Part shown: one piece after another, positions 45,451-56,860 of the stretch | How positions within the stretch are numbered: the first letter of the stretch is position 1 | Layout of the letters: each line of letters begins with the position of its first letter | DNA from: Malachius bipustulatus | Lineage: Eukaryota > Arthropoda > Insecta > Coleoptera > Melyridae | Direction of reading: 5' to 3' | Assembly (NCBI GenBank): GCA_910589415.1 | Contig: OU342634.1 | Span: 18,659,144 to 18,723,143 of the forward strand | Length of the DNA: 64,000 nucleotides | The notes under the pieces: generated by a model | What the model was told of the DNA's origin: nothing | Databases searched by the model: none | The model's input: only the letters and a program-made list of their open reading frames with translations | Position numbers and translations under genes: made by a program

Positions 45451-46101
45451 AATCATAATTATTATCAAGATATTATCTTGTTAAATTAGTTTTGATTGAA
45501 AATAAATCAACTCATGGGGGTGTGAGATTACTGATGAGATTGCAAATTTCATGCCTGCAATCATGCTTGTAGATGTGGACATGTTCTGATATGATTATAA
45601 TTTCATTATTAGGAATTGGCCTATGAAAATTAGCTATGACGTTTCGGTATCAATCTAGCAGCTCACCGATCCGCATGTTTTAAACAGTGTAATGTAACGG
45701 AAATCATCAGGTTATCACAAACCCAATAATAATCCCGATATCTGTGAATTACATTTTGCCAAGGGGAATTATTTTAGTCTGACAGTTAACTGCCATAATT
45801 CATAGTTTGTCATTAATTAATTTTACCTTCAACTGTAAACTACTCCTTTAGTTGGTAAAAGTGGTCCATAAATTATCACAGAATCAAGTATCATGTGATT
45901 CAATCGAGTTCCAATTCTTTATCTCGTGACATTAGAAACTCAACTTTTCGTGAGGGATTAGCAAGTGGAAGCCCAGTTACTGTCACCACTGCGCACACCG
46001 TTAGCGGGCCAACAAATTCATGCCAGCCTGCTTCACCTTTACAATTTATTGACTGCAACTGACAGCTAACGCGAGTTCGACTGTTCTATTAGGTATATCT
46101 A
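45451..46101. other. No recognised features
   Basis: AT-rich intervening DNA. No coding or repeat signal that I can support. Confidence 0.35.
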
Positions 46102-46103
46102 TA

Positions 46104-46953
46104 CCGGGTGGTCCATCACTTAGTCCACCCCCGAAATAGAGGTTAATTTTAAAGATAAAAAATTGAAACTTTGAGGATTTGTGTAATTAATATAGGACCA
46201 CATAATGGCATAATCAAATTAATTATTTATTTTTTTAGTTGAGCCATCAGCGATAAAAAAAACTGTAATTTGGTGTTAATGTGACCAAAATAAATTCGAT
46301 TTTTCTTTAATACATCGATAGAAATCAATTAAAAAAATCAAAATCGCTTAAAAGAAATATCAAAAAACTAATTACAAGCCTTTAATTAAATAAAACACTT
46401 AAAATATGGAAATGACAGCTAGAATGATTGATTTATGGAAGCAATAAAATTATCAGGATTTTGAAGGGCTGGTATAGCACAAATGTTAAGTAAACCTATC
46501 CTAAGTAAACATTCATAAAAGAAGCCCCATTCGAGTTCAATGGCACATTCTTCTGACTGCTTTGAAGATTATTTATGGTAGGTACCTACCCTCATTAGAT
46601 TTGTCAGTTTTATTGCGCTACCATAAATCAATCATTCTAGCTGTCATTTCCATATTTTAAGTATTTTATCTAATTAAAGGCTTGTAATTAGGTTTTTGAT
46701 ATTTCTTTCAAGCGATTTTGATTTTCTTAATCGATTTCTATCGGTGTATTAAAAAAAAATCAAATTTATTTTGGTCACATTAACACCAAATTACAGTTTT
46801 TTATCGCTGATGGCTCAACTAAAAAAAAAATAATTAATCTGATTATGCCATTATGTGGTCATATATTAATTATACAAATCCTCAAAGTTTTAATTTTTTA
46901 TCTGTAAAATTAATCTCTATTTCGGGGGTGGACATAAGTGATGGACCACCCGG
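46104..46953. mobile_element. 850-bp foldback MITE, ~335-bp TIRs
   Basis: Inverted repeats at 46104-46438 and 46621-46953 pair almost throughout, starting CCGGGTGGTCCATCACTTA. TA flanks both ends (46102-46103, 46954-46955). The ~180-bp interior is unrelated to the other MITEs here and has no gene. The arms are unusually long for a MITE. Confidence 0.88.
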
Positions 46954-46974
46954 TACATCTAGACACAATAATAT

Positions 46975-47470
46975 CTCTCCACTCTTTCAATATATTCTCC
47001 TGCTTGTAAATCTTTTGCATTGAAATAAACACTGCATCTATAGTGTCTTGTCTTAAGCATTTTCATGCTTCCTCTGACCTTTTACAGTGCTTCGTTTTTT
47101 CTCCTCTTGATTATCGTTCTTGTTCCATTTAGGCTCAGGATGTGATCCTAGATACCACTCCCAAGTTTTCTTCGTTCAGTTGCTCTTCAAAATAGCCTTC
47201 CCCAATTTTTTTTTTATCTTTCCTTTATCATTGATCAATTCTCCTTGTTCATTTTTAATCTGCCTTGACTGTGGAAGTTATTTGGTGAGATATAAAGATA
47301 TAAACTCATAATTTCATGTGTTTCAAGCTCTTTGTATACTACTTCATCCCTGGCAGGTGTTTTCGCTGCAGCGATTGTCCTGTTTGTCTTCGGATCCTGT
47401 TGTCTTCTAGATTGGCACTATTCTAGTCTGATTGCTCTTTGACCTTTTTTAGTCTTAATCCCTAATGCAG
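46975..47470 (-). pseudogene. LINE (endonuclease-RT type) linker remnant
   Basis: The minus strand reads IAAAKTPARDEVVYKELETHE (47370-47310), then QIKNEQGELINDKGKI (47260-47212) and, after a shift, GEGYFEEQLNEEN (47195-47160). This matches the linker of RTE-like insect LINE pols: a helix rich in Ala/Lys, then IKD..GxLL..E..I...W.EYFEELLN, between endonuclease and RT. It is frameshifted and short, and no RT catalytic block follows. Identification rests on motif order only. Confidence 0.5.
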
Positions 47471-47479
47471 TATTTTGCT

Positions 47480-48340
47480 CCACAAGCTTTTTTTGTCGGT
47501 ACATCGATGGATCCAATACTCCGATTGGAGCTGTATCCGGAGCATATGATGCCGGGTCAGAAAGAGAATACTCCTCGAGCCTGGGTCATCATCCAACAGT
47601 TCCAGGCAAAAATGTATGCCATTGTACTCAGCGCACAGATTCTGGATGAAATGTATTGCATGCGGGAAACAATCAAAATCTTTTCAGACAGCCAAGCGGG
47701 TCTCAAAGCCTTTTGCTACATCCGTTGCAACTGACATGGAACTGTCAAATAGCACTCAATGCAGCAGCGGAAAACGATAACTTGTCTATGGTCTGGATTC
47801 CAGGTCACTCCGGCTTTGGAGAGAACGAAATCGCCGACTCTCTGCTCTGACCAGAAGGGGAACAAATTTACAGGACCATAACCGGTTGTCGGCATAGCTG
47901 CAAATATCGTCGAACCTGCGCAGAGAATTAAAGTACTTCAGTACTGGCTGCAAATTCTACCAAGATTAGCTCATTCTAAGGCCTTTATTGAAGGACGATC
48001 GAAGTCCAGAGCTAAAAAACTACTAGAGCTCTACAGGACAAACCTTAGGGCCCTGATAGGCCTAAACACAGGACACTATGTAAAGTGAACCATCACTTAA
48101 ACAGAATGGAACTAATCGATAATGCAGAGTGTCACTTGTGTTTAGGGGAAAAAAACATCAAAACATGTTCTAAATGTAACTATGCTCCGCTCTGGGAAGA
48201 ACCAGACACTCAACATTCGGATGGAAATATATCTCCAAGAGACATTGGATAAATTCTCACCCGCTAGGGCAATCTACTTCTTAAAAAGTGGTGGCATGAT
48301 GGAACTGATGGAAAACGTTTTGGTGTGAGCTACAATAGAC
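47480..48340 (+). pseudogene. LINE RNase H and C-terminal remnant
   Basis: Plus-strand frames encode an RNase H domain: QQFQAKMYAIVLSAQIL (47596-47646), IKIFSDSQAGLKAF (47669-47712), WNCQIALNAAAENDN and MVWIPGHSGFGENEIADSL (47788-47845). The C-terminal part has LRALIGLNTGHYV (48040), LNRMELIDNAECHLC (48098) and a Cys/His tail. In the first block Lys replaces the usual catalytic Glu (FQAE), which together with frameshifts indicates an inactive copy. Same general family as the minus-strand fragment at 16390-17040. Confidence 0.8.
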
Positions 48341-48623
48341 CGTAACTTCGTCGCAGTATAGAAGTCGAAATCGACGTTTAGTTAATCACTAAACTAACTA
48401 AATTAAATTTATTTTTTAGCTGGAATTGTCTTGCCTGAGGCTTACCCAATACCTCTTCCGCAAATGGCAGTCTAATTGATGGTATTGCAACATCACAGGC
48501 ACGTTCTCTCGCTCTAGCGATTCACCTTTTTACTTCGTTTTTAACTAATTTGAAGGCAAGCTTATTTTTTGGCATCGAAGCATCCCGTTGCTTTTTTGAG
48601 TCCTTTTCAGGAAGCTTCTTGCA

Positions 48624-49224
48624 CTTCTTTTCACCAACAAGATTTTTTTTCGGTAGGGGGTGCCTACCGAAGCACCTCTCCGCAGCTATTAGTGGTACAC
48701 TTTATTCCTGGAAAATTCTCTCTTCCTAGTGACCGCCTTCTTTTGCTTCTGTGCTATCAAGCTTGAAACTTTTCTTATCTTCGTCTGACCCTATCTCATT
48801 TCTTTTCGATATTTCTTCTTCCTTTTCACTTTCTTTTCACCACCAAGATTTTTTTGGTAGGGGGTGTCTTGACTTATGTTTTACCCAAGTACCTCTCTCC
48901 AGCTAAAATTATTCATGTAAAACTGCCGCTTTTGCCTACCATAAATTTAATTAATTTATAAATTTTACTGAAAATAAATGTCAGTTTTTAAGTATGAGGA
49001 AGCGAAAACAAGGAATATTTTACTATCTATATTACAAAGAACGAAATGTTTTGTGCCACTTACTAGTCTGAGCATGTTTTAGAGCATAGATCCTTCTGTC
49101 AAAAGCGGCAGTTTTACATGATTATTATTATTATATATTAGTAGTACATTTAATTCCTGGAAAATTCTCTCGTTCTATAGTAATCGCTCTCTTTGCAACT
49201 GTGCTATCAAGCTTGAAACTATCA
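48624..49224. repeat. Direct duplication, second copy interrupted
   Basis: Copy A (48624-48770) and copy B (48829-49220) share CTTTTCACCA, AAGATTTTTTT, GGTAGGGGGTG, ACCTCTC, ATTCCTGGAAAATTCTCTC and GTGCTATCAAGCTTGAAACT. Copy B is lengthened by the 207-bp inverted-repeat element at 48914-49120. A further partial match lies near 48415-48470. Confidence 0.7.
48914..49120. mobile_element. 207-bp MITE with 21-bp perfect TIRs
   Basis: Ends CATGTAAAACTGCCGCTTTT and AAAAGCGGCAGTTTTACATG are perfect inverted repeats. Flanks are ATTATT on the left and ATTATTATTA on the right, consistent with a 6-bp or longer duplication, though the flank is low-complexity. It interrupts copy B of a local duplication, and copy A approximates the empty site. 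It lacks the CAGGGTG ends of the other MITEs here. Confidence 0.75.
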
Positions 49225-50582
49225 GACTAGATTGAATATAAATTGAAAATAAAGAAGTTGGGACAAAGAGTACCCGTACTTTAATTTATACATATATGAA
49301 CTTTGACTTTAACGTGCTTTAACAAAAAAATGTAATCACTCAGCGGCAGCAAGTCCATTTAATCTGTAACGAAGTTTACAGTCGAATAGACAATTTCATA
49401 TCTGCCTACTGCCTGTAGGTACGTAAAGGTGTTCATGCATGATTTTAATTTCGTCATTAGTAGATGCGATGAGAGATCGCAGAATTAGCTTTGCCCGGTT
49501 CGGCACCGATCATTCGGCTCGCCGATCAATTCTCCACGCAGGTTAATATAACACATAAAAGCATCAGCTTAATTGCAGGCCCAGCCATCCCAATATTTTA
49601 GAATGAAATTGTTCCAGATTCAGAATGACGTCAGCTAACCAGATGGCGTCATAGACCTGCGGCGTGGTGGGGATGAAATGGGTCAAAAAGGGTGCGTTGC
49701 CCTGGATAATGGCAGGTTCGAGGCCGCTGCAAGGATTCATTCTAGCTATGCTCTGAGGTCGTTTCCCAGTTGGGGCATGAGCTCGTTAAACACCCTCCTG
49801 GAATCAACACTGGCATTAACATTACAAGAGCTCCACTCTCCTGGTTGCTGCTCCACTTATAGAGAAATACTAATTTATTATAGAGTCTAACTATTTTATA
49901 TTATTCCTATTCATTTATGCTATTTGTTGCGGTTCTAGTAGTGCTCCTTCATATTTTATCAAATTTTCCTGATCAATGCATTTCGATCCAATCTGCGTAA
50001 TAAAGAGAGTGCTGGAAACATGAAATCCGCAATTCTATACGCATTGATGATTCTAATTGTTTAGAAATATGAGAAATGTGTGCATTTTTCGATTGGGGAC
50101 ATTGTTGAGGATACTCGCTAGATGTTTTGTATCATTTTTTATTCATAATGCACTCGGTACGTGGTAATATTTTCACGCTACTGCGAACTGCGAATTGTAA
50201 CAAGCTAGTAGGTATCAAACGATGCAGAAACATAAAGCCATTTTAATTATTGAGTTCTGTAACTCTCCAAGTGTATGAAGCACTATTTGAGCAGTTTATA
50301 GTCAGTCACACATCGGCTGTAAATTCTGAGCAAGCAGATTCAAAGACTAGTTTTCCAAATGAATAATTAGTAACAAATGATTACTGTAGATTTAGAATCA
50401 ATCTGACGAGAGTTTCGAATCGGAAAGTTCTGACAATCGAATATCAAACAAAAGGTAGGTAGGTACTGTGGAATTGCGGAATTGCAGGACTTAGCATCGG
50501 TAAAACTTCTACGGTGTGTAGGTATATGTTATATAGGATGTAAAAAAAGAGGAATATTTGGACATTTGGAGAGGGTACAGTA
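49225..50582. other. Unassigned, with tRNA-like boxes
   Basis: Mostly featureless. 49626-49633 is a perfect TGACGTCA. CGGCGTGGTGG (49660-49670) resembles a pol III A box and GGTTCGAGGCC (49715-49725) fits the B-box pattern GGTTCGANNCC, 55 bp apart. This may be a tRNA-derived SINE head or chance; no cloverleaf is evident. Confidence 0.3.
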
Positions 50583-51550
50583 TACAGACTGCACCATGTA
50601 TCCTTCTCTATATTGCTAACTCCTGAACGCTAATAAATACAGGGTCAATTAAATTAGAGAAAAGATGCGCAACTTCGTGGCCATCTCAAATCCGTCAAGA
50701 CATACAAAATAACTTTGACTGCTCCTGAAATATCCCGAAAAAACTGAAAAAATGAGATTTCTTATTTTTGCCATATCTTGCTTATTTTTGAAAGTTAATA
50801 AATAATTTTTTGTAGGTTTACATAAATCGTCAAGAGCTACCCATCTGTCATTACAAATATTTTCAAGGCCGACTAGATCCAAGAGTCAACTTTCGTTTTT
50901 CTTATGGCCGCCATATTATTTTTTTTAAGTCGTTCGATATGGAAAAATAATGGAAACCAAAAATTAATAAACTTCAAAAAAAAATTAAAAAAAATGTATT
51001 CTTCTTTTTTTAAACAAAACCAAAAAAAAATCGTCGAAATACGTCAACATCGTTAAAATACGCCGAAATAGTGCTTGTCTTATGGTTTTTTTAATTGATC
51101 TATGAAATTCGGTCTAAAAAGTTGTATTTTTTGTAAAGAAAAAAGAAGAATAAAAAATTTTTAAATTTATTTTTTGAAGTTCAACAATTTTTGGTTTTTA
51201 TTATTTTTTTATACCGAACAACATAAAAAACAATATGGCGGCCATAAGAAAAACGAAAGTTGACTATGAAAACTTCGGGATCTAGTCATCTTTGAAAATT
51301 TTTTTAAACGCCAGATGGATAGCTCTTGCCGACTTATGTAAGCCCACAAAAAATTATTCATTAATCTCTAATAATACAAAAGATATGGCAAAAAATAGCA
51401 ATCTCGATTTTTCAGTTTTTTCAGGATATTTCAGGAACAACGGTCACAGATATTTTGCATATCTTGACTGATTCGAGATGGTCACAAAATTACGCATCTT
51501 TTGCCGAGTTTAACCGAGGCTGTATCTGTTAGCGTTAGGAGATAGCAATA

Positions 51551-52307
51551 CAGGATGTCCCAAGATTTCTTTATCAAGGGATATCTGGGTTATTTCAAAA
51601 AATAAACAAATGAAATTCATGAAATTTCAACCATACCCCTAAGGCTTTGCAGCTGCACCCTCAATGCCCCTTTACGCCTTTCCACCCCTAAGTAATCATC
51701 CCCTAACTTTTTTTTTCAAATGACACCCCCATATTTTTTTTGCTCGGCATGATTGTTGACTTCTTTCTGAATACGAATTTCATACGATTTTCTAAATCGA
51801 GACATATCTAGCACGCCGAAAACAACATAATATAACAAACGAGGGTTGTCAAGGAATAACAACTAACATTTAATATGACATTAAAATCACAGAAGCAATT
51901 ATTATTATTATTAACGCCTATATCGAGTAACACCGGTATTACTATAATTAAGGTGGTTGGAGGAAACATTAACACAAAAAACAAAAGTAATTGCAACTCC
52001 TTGACAACCCTCATTTGTTTTGATATTATATTGTTTTCGGCGTGCTAGATATGTCTCGATTTAAAAAATCGTATGAAATTCGTATTCAGAAAGAAGTCAA
52101 CAATCCTGCCGAGCAAAAAAAAAATATGGGGGTGTCATTTGAAAAAAAAAAGTAGGGGATGATTACTTAGGGGTGGAAAGGCGTAAAGGGGCATTGAGGG
52201 TGCAGCAGCAAAGCCTTAGGGGTATGGTTGAAATTTCACGAATTTCATTTGTTTATTTTTTGAAATAACGCGCATATCCCTTGATAAAGAAATCTTGGGA
52301 CACCCTG
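51551..52307. mobile_element. Nested MITE 1, 757 bp, ~305-bp TIRs
   Basis: Arms 51551-51855 and 51998-52307 pair, starting CAGGATGTCCCAAGATTTC and ending GGGACACCCTG. TA duplications are at 51549-51550 and 52308-52309. It is inserted in the right arm of the older element at AGCAATA. Internal open frames are products of the foldback. Confidence 0.88.
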
Positions 52308-52311
52308 TATA

Positions 52312-52866
52312 CAAGGTGTCCAGGTATGAATGTAAAAGCTACACGTGGCGACCTTCCTTGAACTATTTTGAGTAAAAAATCTCAATACAATAAGGCTCTA
52401 AACCTCTTCACGGTGCCACACGAGGTCATCAAAGTTAGAAATTCTGGGTCACAATAAATATGCATATTATTGAACTTCTGTTTCCTTTTGCAGTTACGGT
52501 TAACATTTTCAAAGACTTCTGCAAAGTCTTATTTCATTTAATTTTCGTAACAGTGCAATTATTAACGGTTTTAAAATTTCTTAAAGTGCTTTTTTTAGAA
52601 ATGTTAAAAAAGTTAATAATTGCACTGTTACGAAAATTGAATGAAATAAGACTTTGCAAAAGTCTTTGAAAATGTTAACCGTAACTGCAAAAGGAAACAG
52701 AAGTTCAATAATATGCATATTTATTGTGACCCAGAATTTCTAACTTTGATGACCTCGTGTGGCACCGTGAAGATGCTTAGAGCATTATTGTATTGAGATT
52801 TTTTACTCAAAATAGTCCAAGGAAGGTTGCCACGTGTAGCTTTTACACTCATACCTGGACACCCTG
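52312..52866. mobile_element. Nested MITE 2, 555 bp, 255-bp TIRs
   Basis: Arms 52312-52566 and 52612-52866 are equal in length and nearly identical, with only a 45-bp loop. Ends are CAAGGTGTCCAGGTATGA and TCATACCTGGACACCCTG. TA flanks are at 52310-52311 and 52867-52868. It lies directly beside MITE 1, separated only by TATA. Confidence 0.88.
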
Positions 52867-52896
52867 TAGAGAAGGATATATGGTGTGCACCCTGTA

Positions 52897-53222
52897 TAAA
52901 CCAAAATAATTTTTCTGATATCTTTTGAGCCGTTGTCAATCCAAGCTGCATGGTTTGAAAATAATTGAAAATCGCAATTTTCAAGTGTTTGTAACTCATA
53001 AATACTCATTTTTATCTCTGGAAAACTCGTTTTCCAGCAAAAAACGGCAGGTTTCCATTTAAGAAAATGACCACAATGATAAGGGTGAGAGCGGTGGTGG
53101 TACAAATTAAAACTGAGGCTTAAAAGATGCCAAATAAATATTTGAAGTTGAGGTGCATTTTTTTCATAAACGTTTTTTCTCTGAATAATGAATTCTAACC
53201 CATAAGTTCGTTCCACACTGTA
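52897..53222. other. Unassigned spacer between MITEs
   Basis: Ends CCACACTGTA, which may be the right end of another TA-flanked element, but I could not find a matching left end. The overlapping minus-strand frames here have no recognised domain. Confidence 0.35.
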
Positions 53223-53224
53223 TA

Positions 53225-54168
53225 CAGGTGAAAATTTTTTGTACTACTCTTCATTGGGATCTCGTAAACAGTAAGAGATACAGGGTCGGTTGAATTAGAG
53301 TTGCACAATTTTATGCTTATATTATAAGTATCTGAAGAAAGTTTATGGAAAATTCAAGCGTTGCTGAAATATTCTGAAAAAACTGAAAAATCATATTTCT
53401 TTTTTCAGTCGTCATCATTCAGAAAACATCATTTTCAGTCGTCAACAGTAATCCATTTGACATTTCAAAAATTTTCAAAACTCAATAGATCCCAGGATTT
53501 TTGCAGTCGGCGTTTGTTTTTCTTATGGCCGCCATAGGGTTTTTTCGTGTTATTCGGTATAAAAAAATTAAGGAAACCAAGAATCATATACAAGAAAAAA
53601 ATCTTCATGTTCTTCTTTTTTCGAAAAAAAATATTGGAAAATTATTTCACAATGACGTCGATATGACGTCCCGACGTGGCATTGTTTGCCTGATAACTTT
53701 TTATGACATTCAGTTGAATAAAGTTATTTTTCTTTCTAAAAAAAAATGATAAAATTGTGAAGATTTTTTATAATGTGATTTAAAAATGTCTTTTTATACA
53801 GAATGACAAGAAAATACAATATGGCCGCCTTAAGAAAAACTAAAGTTGAATGAATGAATGAATACTCTGAGATATATAGTTGGCTTTGAAATTTTTTGAA
53901 TGGTCAGTTGGATAGCTTGAATAATGGCCTATGTAAGCCCTCGAAAATATAATTATAAATTTTCAATAATAATAAAGATTTGTGGACAAAATAAAGAAAT
54001 CTCGTTTTTTCGAGTTTTTTTCAGAATATTTCAGGAACGGTCACAGATATCTTCTATGTTTTGACTTATTCAAGATGGCCACAAAATATAGCGCATCTTT
54101 TCTCTAATTTAACCGACCTTGTATCTATTACCGTTTACGAGATCCTAGTACAAAAATTTCCCACCCTG
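53225..54168. mobile_element. 944-bp foldback MITE, relative of the 50585 element
   Basis: Starts CAGGTGAAAATTTTTTGTAC and ends GTACAAAAATTTCCCACCCTG. TA flanks lie at 53223-53224 and 54169-54170. Arms share GATCTCGTAAACRGTAA, GATACARGGTCGGTTRAATTA and ATGGCCGCC with each other and with the element at 50585, but the outermost ~30 bp differ between the two elements. Noncoding. Confidence 0.82.
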
Positions 54169-54379
54169 TATGCACCATCTTTTTTAGTAAATTCCGTATA
54201 AACTAACGATAGAGATTTAAAACCAAAACCAAACGATTTAAGAAGGTGATAAAAAGAAGAGAAGGGATAGGTACATAACCCATGCAATAGAAAGGGTACT
54301 GGGCATTATACAAGATGGGAAACGGCGAAATTGGTTCAGGTAGAAAACGCGTTTGTCAACTCTTAACAAGTCGAGACAG

Positions 54380-55130
54380 ATAGACGACACAGAATGGCTT
54401 AAGAGTAGCCCATAATAAAACCAAGGAAATCGTCTTGAACCTAAGCCCGAAGGTCCAGAGAGAGATATTTTTTGAGTTTGAAACCTGAAGGATCAAACCC
54501 CATCAAAAAACGGGCCAATACTTTGGAATCACGCAAGACACATAAAAAAATAAGAAAAATTAAAGACAAAACGATTTTCCCGTCATTTCCCTCTGTCATT
54601 GATTCTGTATGCGGGAAGCAAATGAATTCCCTCTATGAGATGCTAGAGAATGTCAACATACCAGAGAACATTAGCACTGAAGACTATTCGGGTGGACATA
54701 GAGTAATCTCCGTAGATGAGGACTTGTACTAGCGGGAGTAGCGGGAATGATCCCAAGACATCTTTTGGCAGAAGAGAGCTGTTCATAATATCCAAGTCAG
54801 CGATAATAAATATAAGAGAGAAAACGATCAAGAAATGGTAGGCAAGAGAAAATGCATAATGGACGAAGACCCTCATATCCAGGATCAGACTGCGAATAGA
54901 GAGAAAGCCCGCCAACATTTGATTCTACAGTTCTACAGTTCTAGCAGAACACAACAACTTCTCAATGTATACCTGCAAAGGATACACTCATCACATGGTT
55001 ATCATCAGCTTCGCAGACACTTTGAAGTTGAAAGAAGTGCGATGGAGAAAAGCTTGGGAATGAGACTGACCCCAAATAGAAAGAGAGAAAGGAATGTGAT
55101 AAAAAAAGAAAGAAAGAAATTGTAACACCG
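54380..55130 (+). pseudogene. R1-like LINE pol remnant, scrambled frames
   Basis: Pieces in standard R1 order appear in changing frames: GLRVAHNKTKEIVLNLSPKV (54393-54455, the RT post-YADD block), a QYFGITQDT-like block (54517), LVLAGVAGMIPRHLLAEES (54724-54780, matching the AVLAGVIPIDLLAKE region), REKTIKKW and WTKTLISRIRLRIERK (54810-54905), and VERSAMEKSLGMRLTPNRK (55028-55085, the C-terminal LE..LG.RLTPENI tail). Two open stretches (54472-54732 and 54835-55125) are partly off-frame readings and are not separate genes. Dead copy. Confidence 0.6.
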
Positions 55131-56305
55131 CTGGACATTTAGCAAGCCTATCAAAGGCGATTCCGATGTCCTGAAAGAGAATATGGAAGGGTTTTAGTAA
55201 ATAAGAGTCGGCATATCCATAAAATATTAATTATAAGAGAATTTTTTCCTAAATTTCAACACCCTCTACTTAAAAACTAAGCCTATCAAAAATCTTTACT
55301 TGAATATACTTATTTATGTATTTAATGTGCGAAATTGAACTTTGGCGCTTAAGAATTATAGCTTTTTTGGCGAGGCGACAGCTAAGGCAACAAAATCATT
55401 GAAAAGCATGATAACTCTGCGCTCGACATGCATAGAACATTTTTTAGACAACTTTATTGAAAAAAAAAATTGAAAAAAATCGATATAATAATCATAAAAA
55501 CGACGCAAAGAATTTTTTTATTTTATCTTAAATTTCAACACCCTGTATTTAAAAACTAAGCCTAAGTTTATGAGGATATTTAGGTATTGGGCCTCTTTAT
55601 CGAAAAATTGACTGAGGAATAATATATTGATGTCTATATTAATGTCTGAGTTAACGTCCATAATAATTAATACTCTGTGTTGATATTTTCGCAAATATTC
55701 AATAATTTTATTTAAAAATATTAATTTATGCAAGTACTTACCTATACACTGATTTTATATATTTTTTTTTTGTGGAAGCGTAGGAAAAAAATAACTCTAA
55801 ATAAACTGGGCCTCTAACGTTTGAATTTAAAAACTTAAAAAATATAGTAAGAAAAAAGTTATTGTAAAAAAAAAGCTCCAGCGGGTAGTATGGTTCACCC
55901 CTTGCAGGAAATTGGGGTGAGTAAAATTATATTATGAAGACGTTTTGGTGGTGGTGGTGCATGTGATTGTCAAACTTTTTTTTTATTTCAAATCACATGA
56001 GAAAATAATTAAGTGAAAACAGTGTACTTTTATAACTATACATATCAAGAGGGGGGGGGACATGAATTTTTTTATGAAACCCTCTTAAAATTTATCTTGA
56101 ATATGAATATGAATTTTCTTTGCTTATTTATGAAACACGATCCTGTATACGACAGTCCAAGCCAAAGTTTATTTTTCCCTTTATTTATTTTATTTTTCAG
56201 TTTTAATGCATCATAGGTAGGTAGGTACTTATCTATCTATTTCTCTTCGAATTTTCTTGTTTACAACGATCAAAATTAGTGTTAATAATCTTTTGATCAG
56301 GTGTA
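55131..56305. other. AT-rich with a short direct repeat
   Basis: AAATTTCAACACCCTCTACTT at 55252 recurs as AAATTTCAACACCCTGTATTT at 55530, both followed by AAAAACTAAGCCTA, about 278 bp apart. A small hairpin, TTCACCCCTT...AATTGGGGTGA, lies near 55900. No gene recognised. Confidence 0.45.
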
Positions 56306-56860
56306 TTGACCATTTTAATCAGCGTACATATTTTATTAACAAAAATTTTATGTACAATGTTTTCTGTCAGGCTCCACTGCAGTAACACAAACTGTGGCTT
56401 GTTTACCTACAGCAAAGCCATGTATCGGTTCTGCAACATGCTCGTTTCAAGTCTTTGTCGCCTTTGTAAAGCTTCATGTAGGTACTTCATCAAAGGATGT
56501 CATCGATGACCATTGGGCAGTGAGCTACTGAATAATCAGACCCAATGTGTGTGCAATGCATGCAAGCAACCGATTGATAGCTTTGAAATGAAACCACATA
56601 TCCAATCAAGTACAGGATACGTACTGTTAATTGGTTTAGAAGGTAAATTGTGCCCAATATTAAACAGCATCGAGGAGGAGTCGCGGTACAGAAAGAAAGC
56701 CCATCACATGCAGGAACGGTGCAGCAATCAAAGTGATGACGTCAGTGAGGTAAGGACCAATGCCTGCGGAGATCCATTCACAGTTCCCGCAGCTCTCCAG
56801 GTTCATCATTCTAGGACCTTTCCTGGCGCAGGACTCGATTGCGTGTTCAAACCTTCATAA
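56306..56860 (+). other. Cys-rich open frame with one internal TGA
   Basis: Two open stretches, 56306-56509 and 56513-56860, are in the same frame and separated by a single TGA (56507-56509), giving about 184 codons. The translation is rich in Cys: RLHCSNTNCGLF, FCNMLVSSLCRLCKASCRYF, IKGCHR, then after the stop QTQCVCNACKQPIDSFE and ERCSNQSD. CxxC pairs suggest metal binding, but I recognise no family. A possible acceptor (TTTCTGTCAG, ending 56370) and a strong donor-like GAG/GTAAGG (56749/56750) could bound a 379-bp exon. It could equally be a decayed exon or chance. A perfect TGACGTCA is at 56737-56744. Confidence 0.3.

Larger units (their letters stand above)
50585..52894. mobile_element. 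Large foldback MITE hosting two nested MITEs
   Basis: The left arm starts CAGACTGCACCATGTATCC at 50585 and continues through ATGGCCGCCATA (50905). The right arm runs from about 51165 (with ATGGCGGCCATAAG) to 51548, and after two insertions ends GAGAAGGATATATGGTGTGCACCCTG at 52894. TA flanks lie at 50583-50584 and 52895-52896. Without the insertions the element is about 990 bp. A relative lies at 53225-54168. Noncoding. Confidence 0.82.

Noticed and set aside
52460..52669. 69-codon frame with hydrophobic repeats
   Set aside because: It spans the 255-bp inverted arms and the loop of a MITE, so it is a foldback artefact.
54472..55125. Two lysine-rich open frames as novel host genes
   Set aside because: Reading neighbouring frames gives R1-like pol blocks in the correct order, so these are off-frame parts of a LINE remnant.
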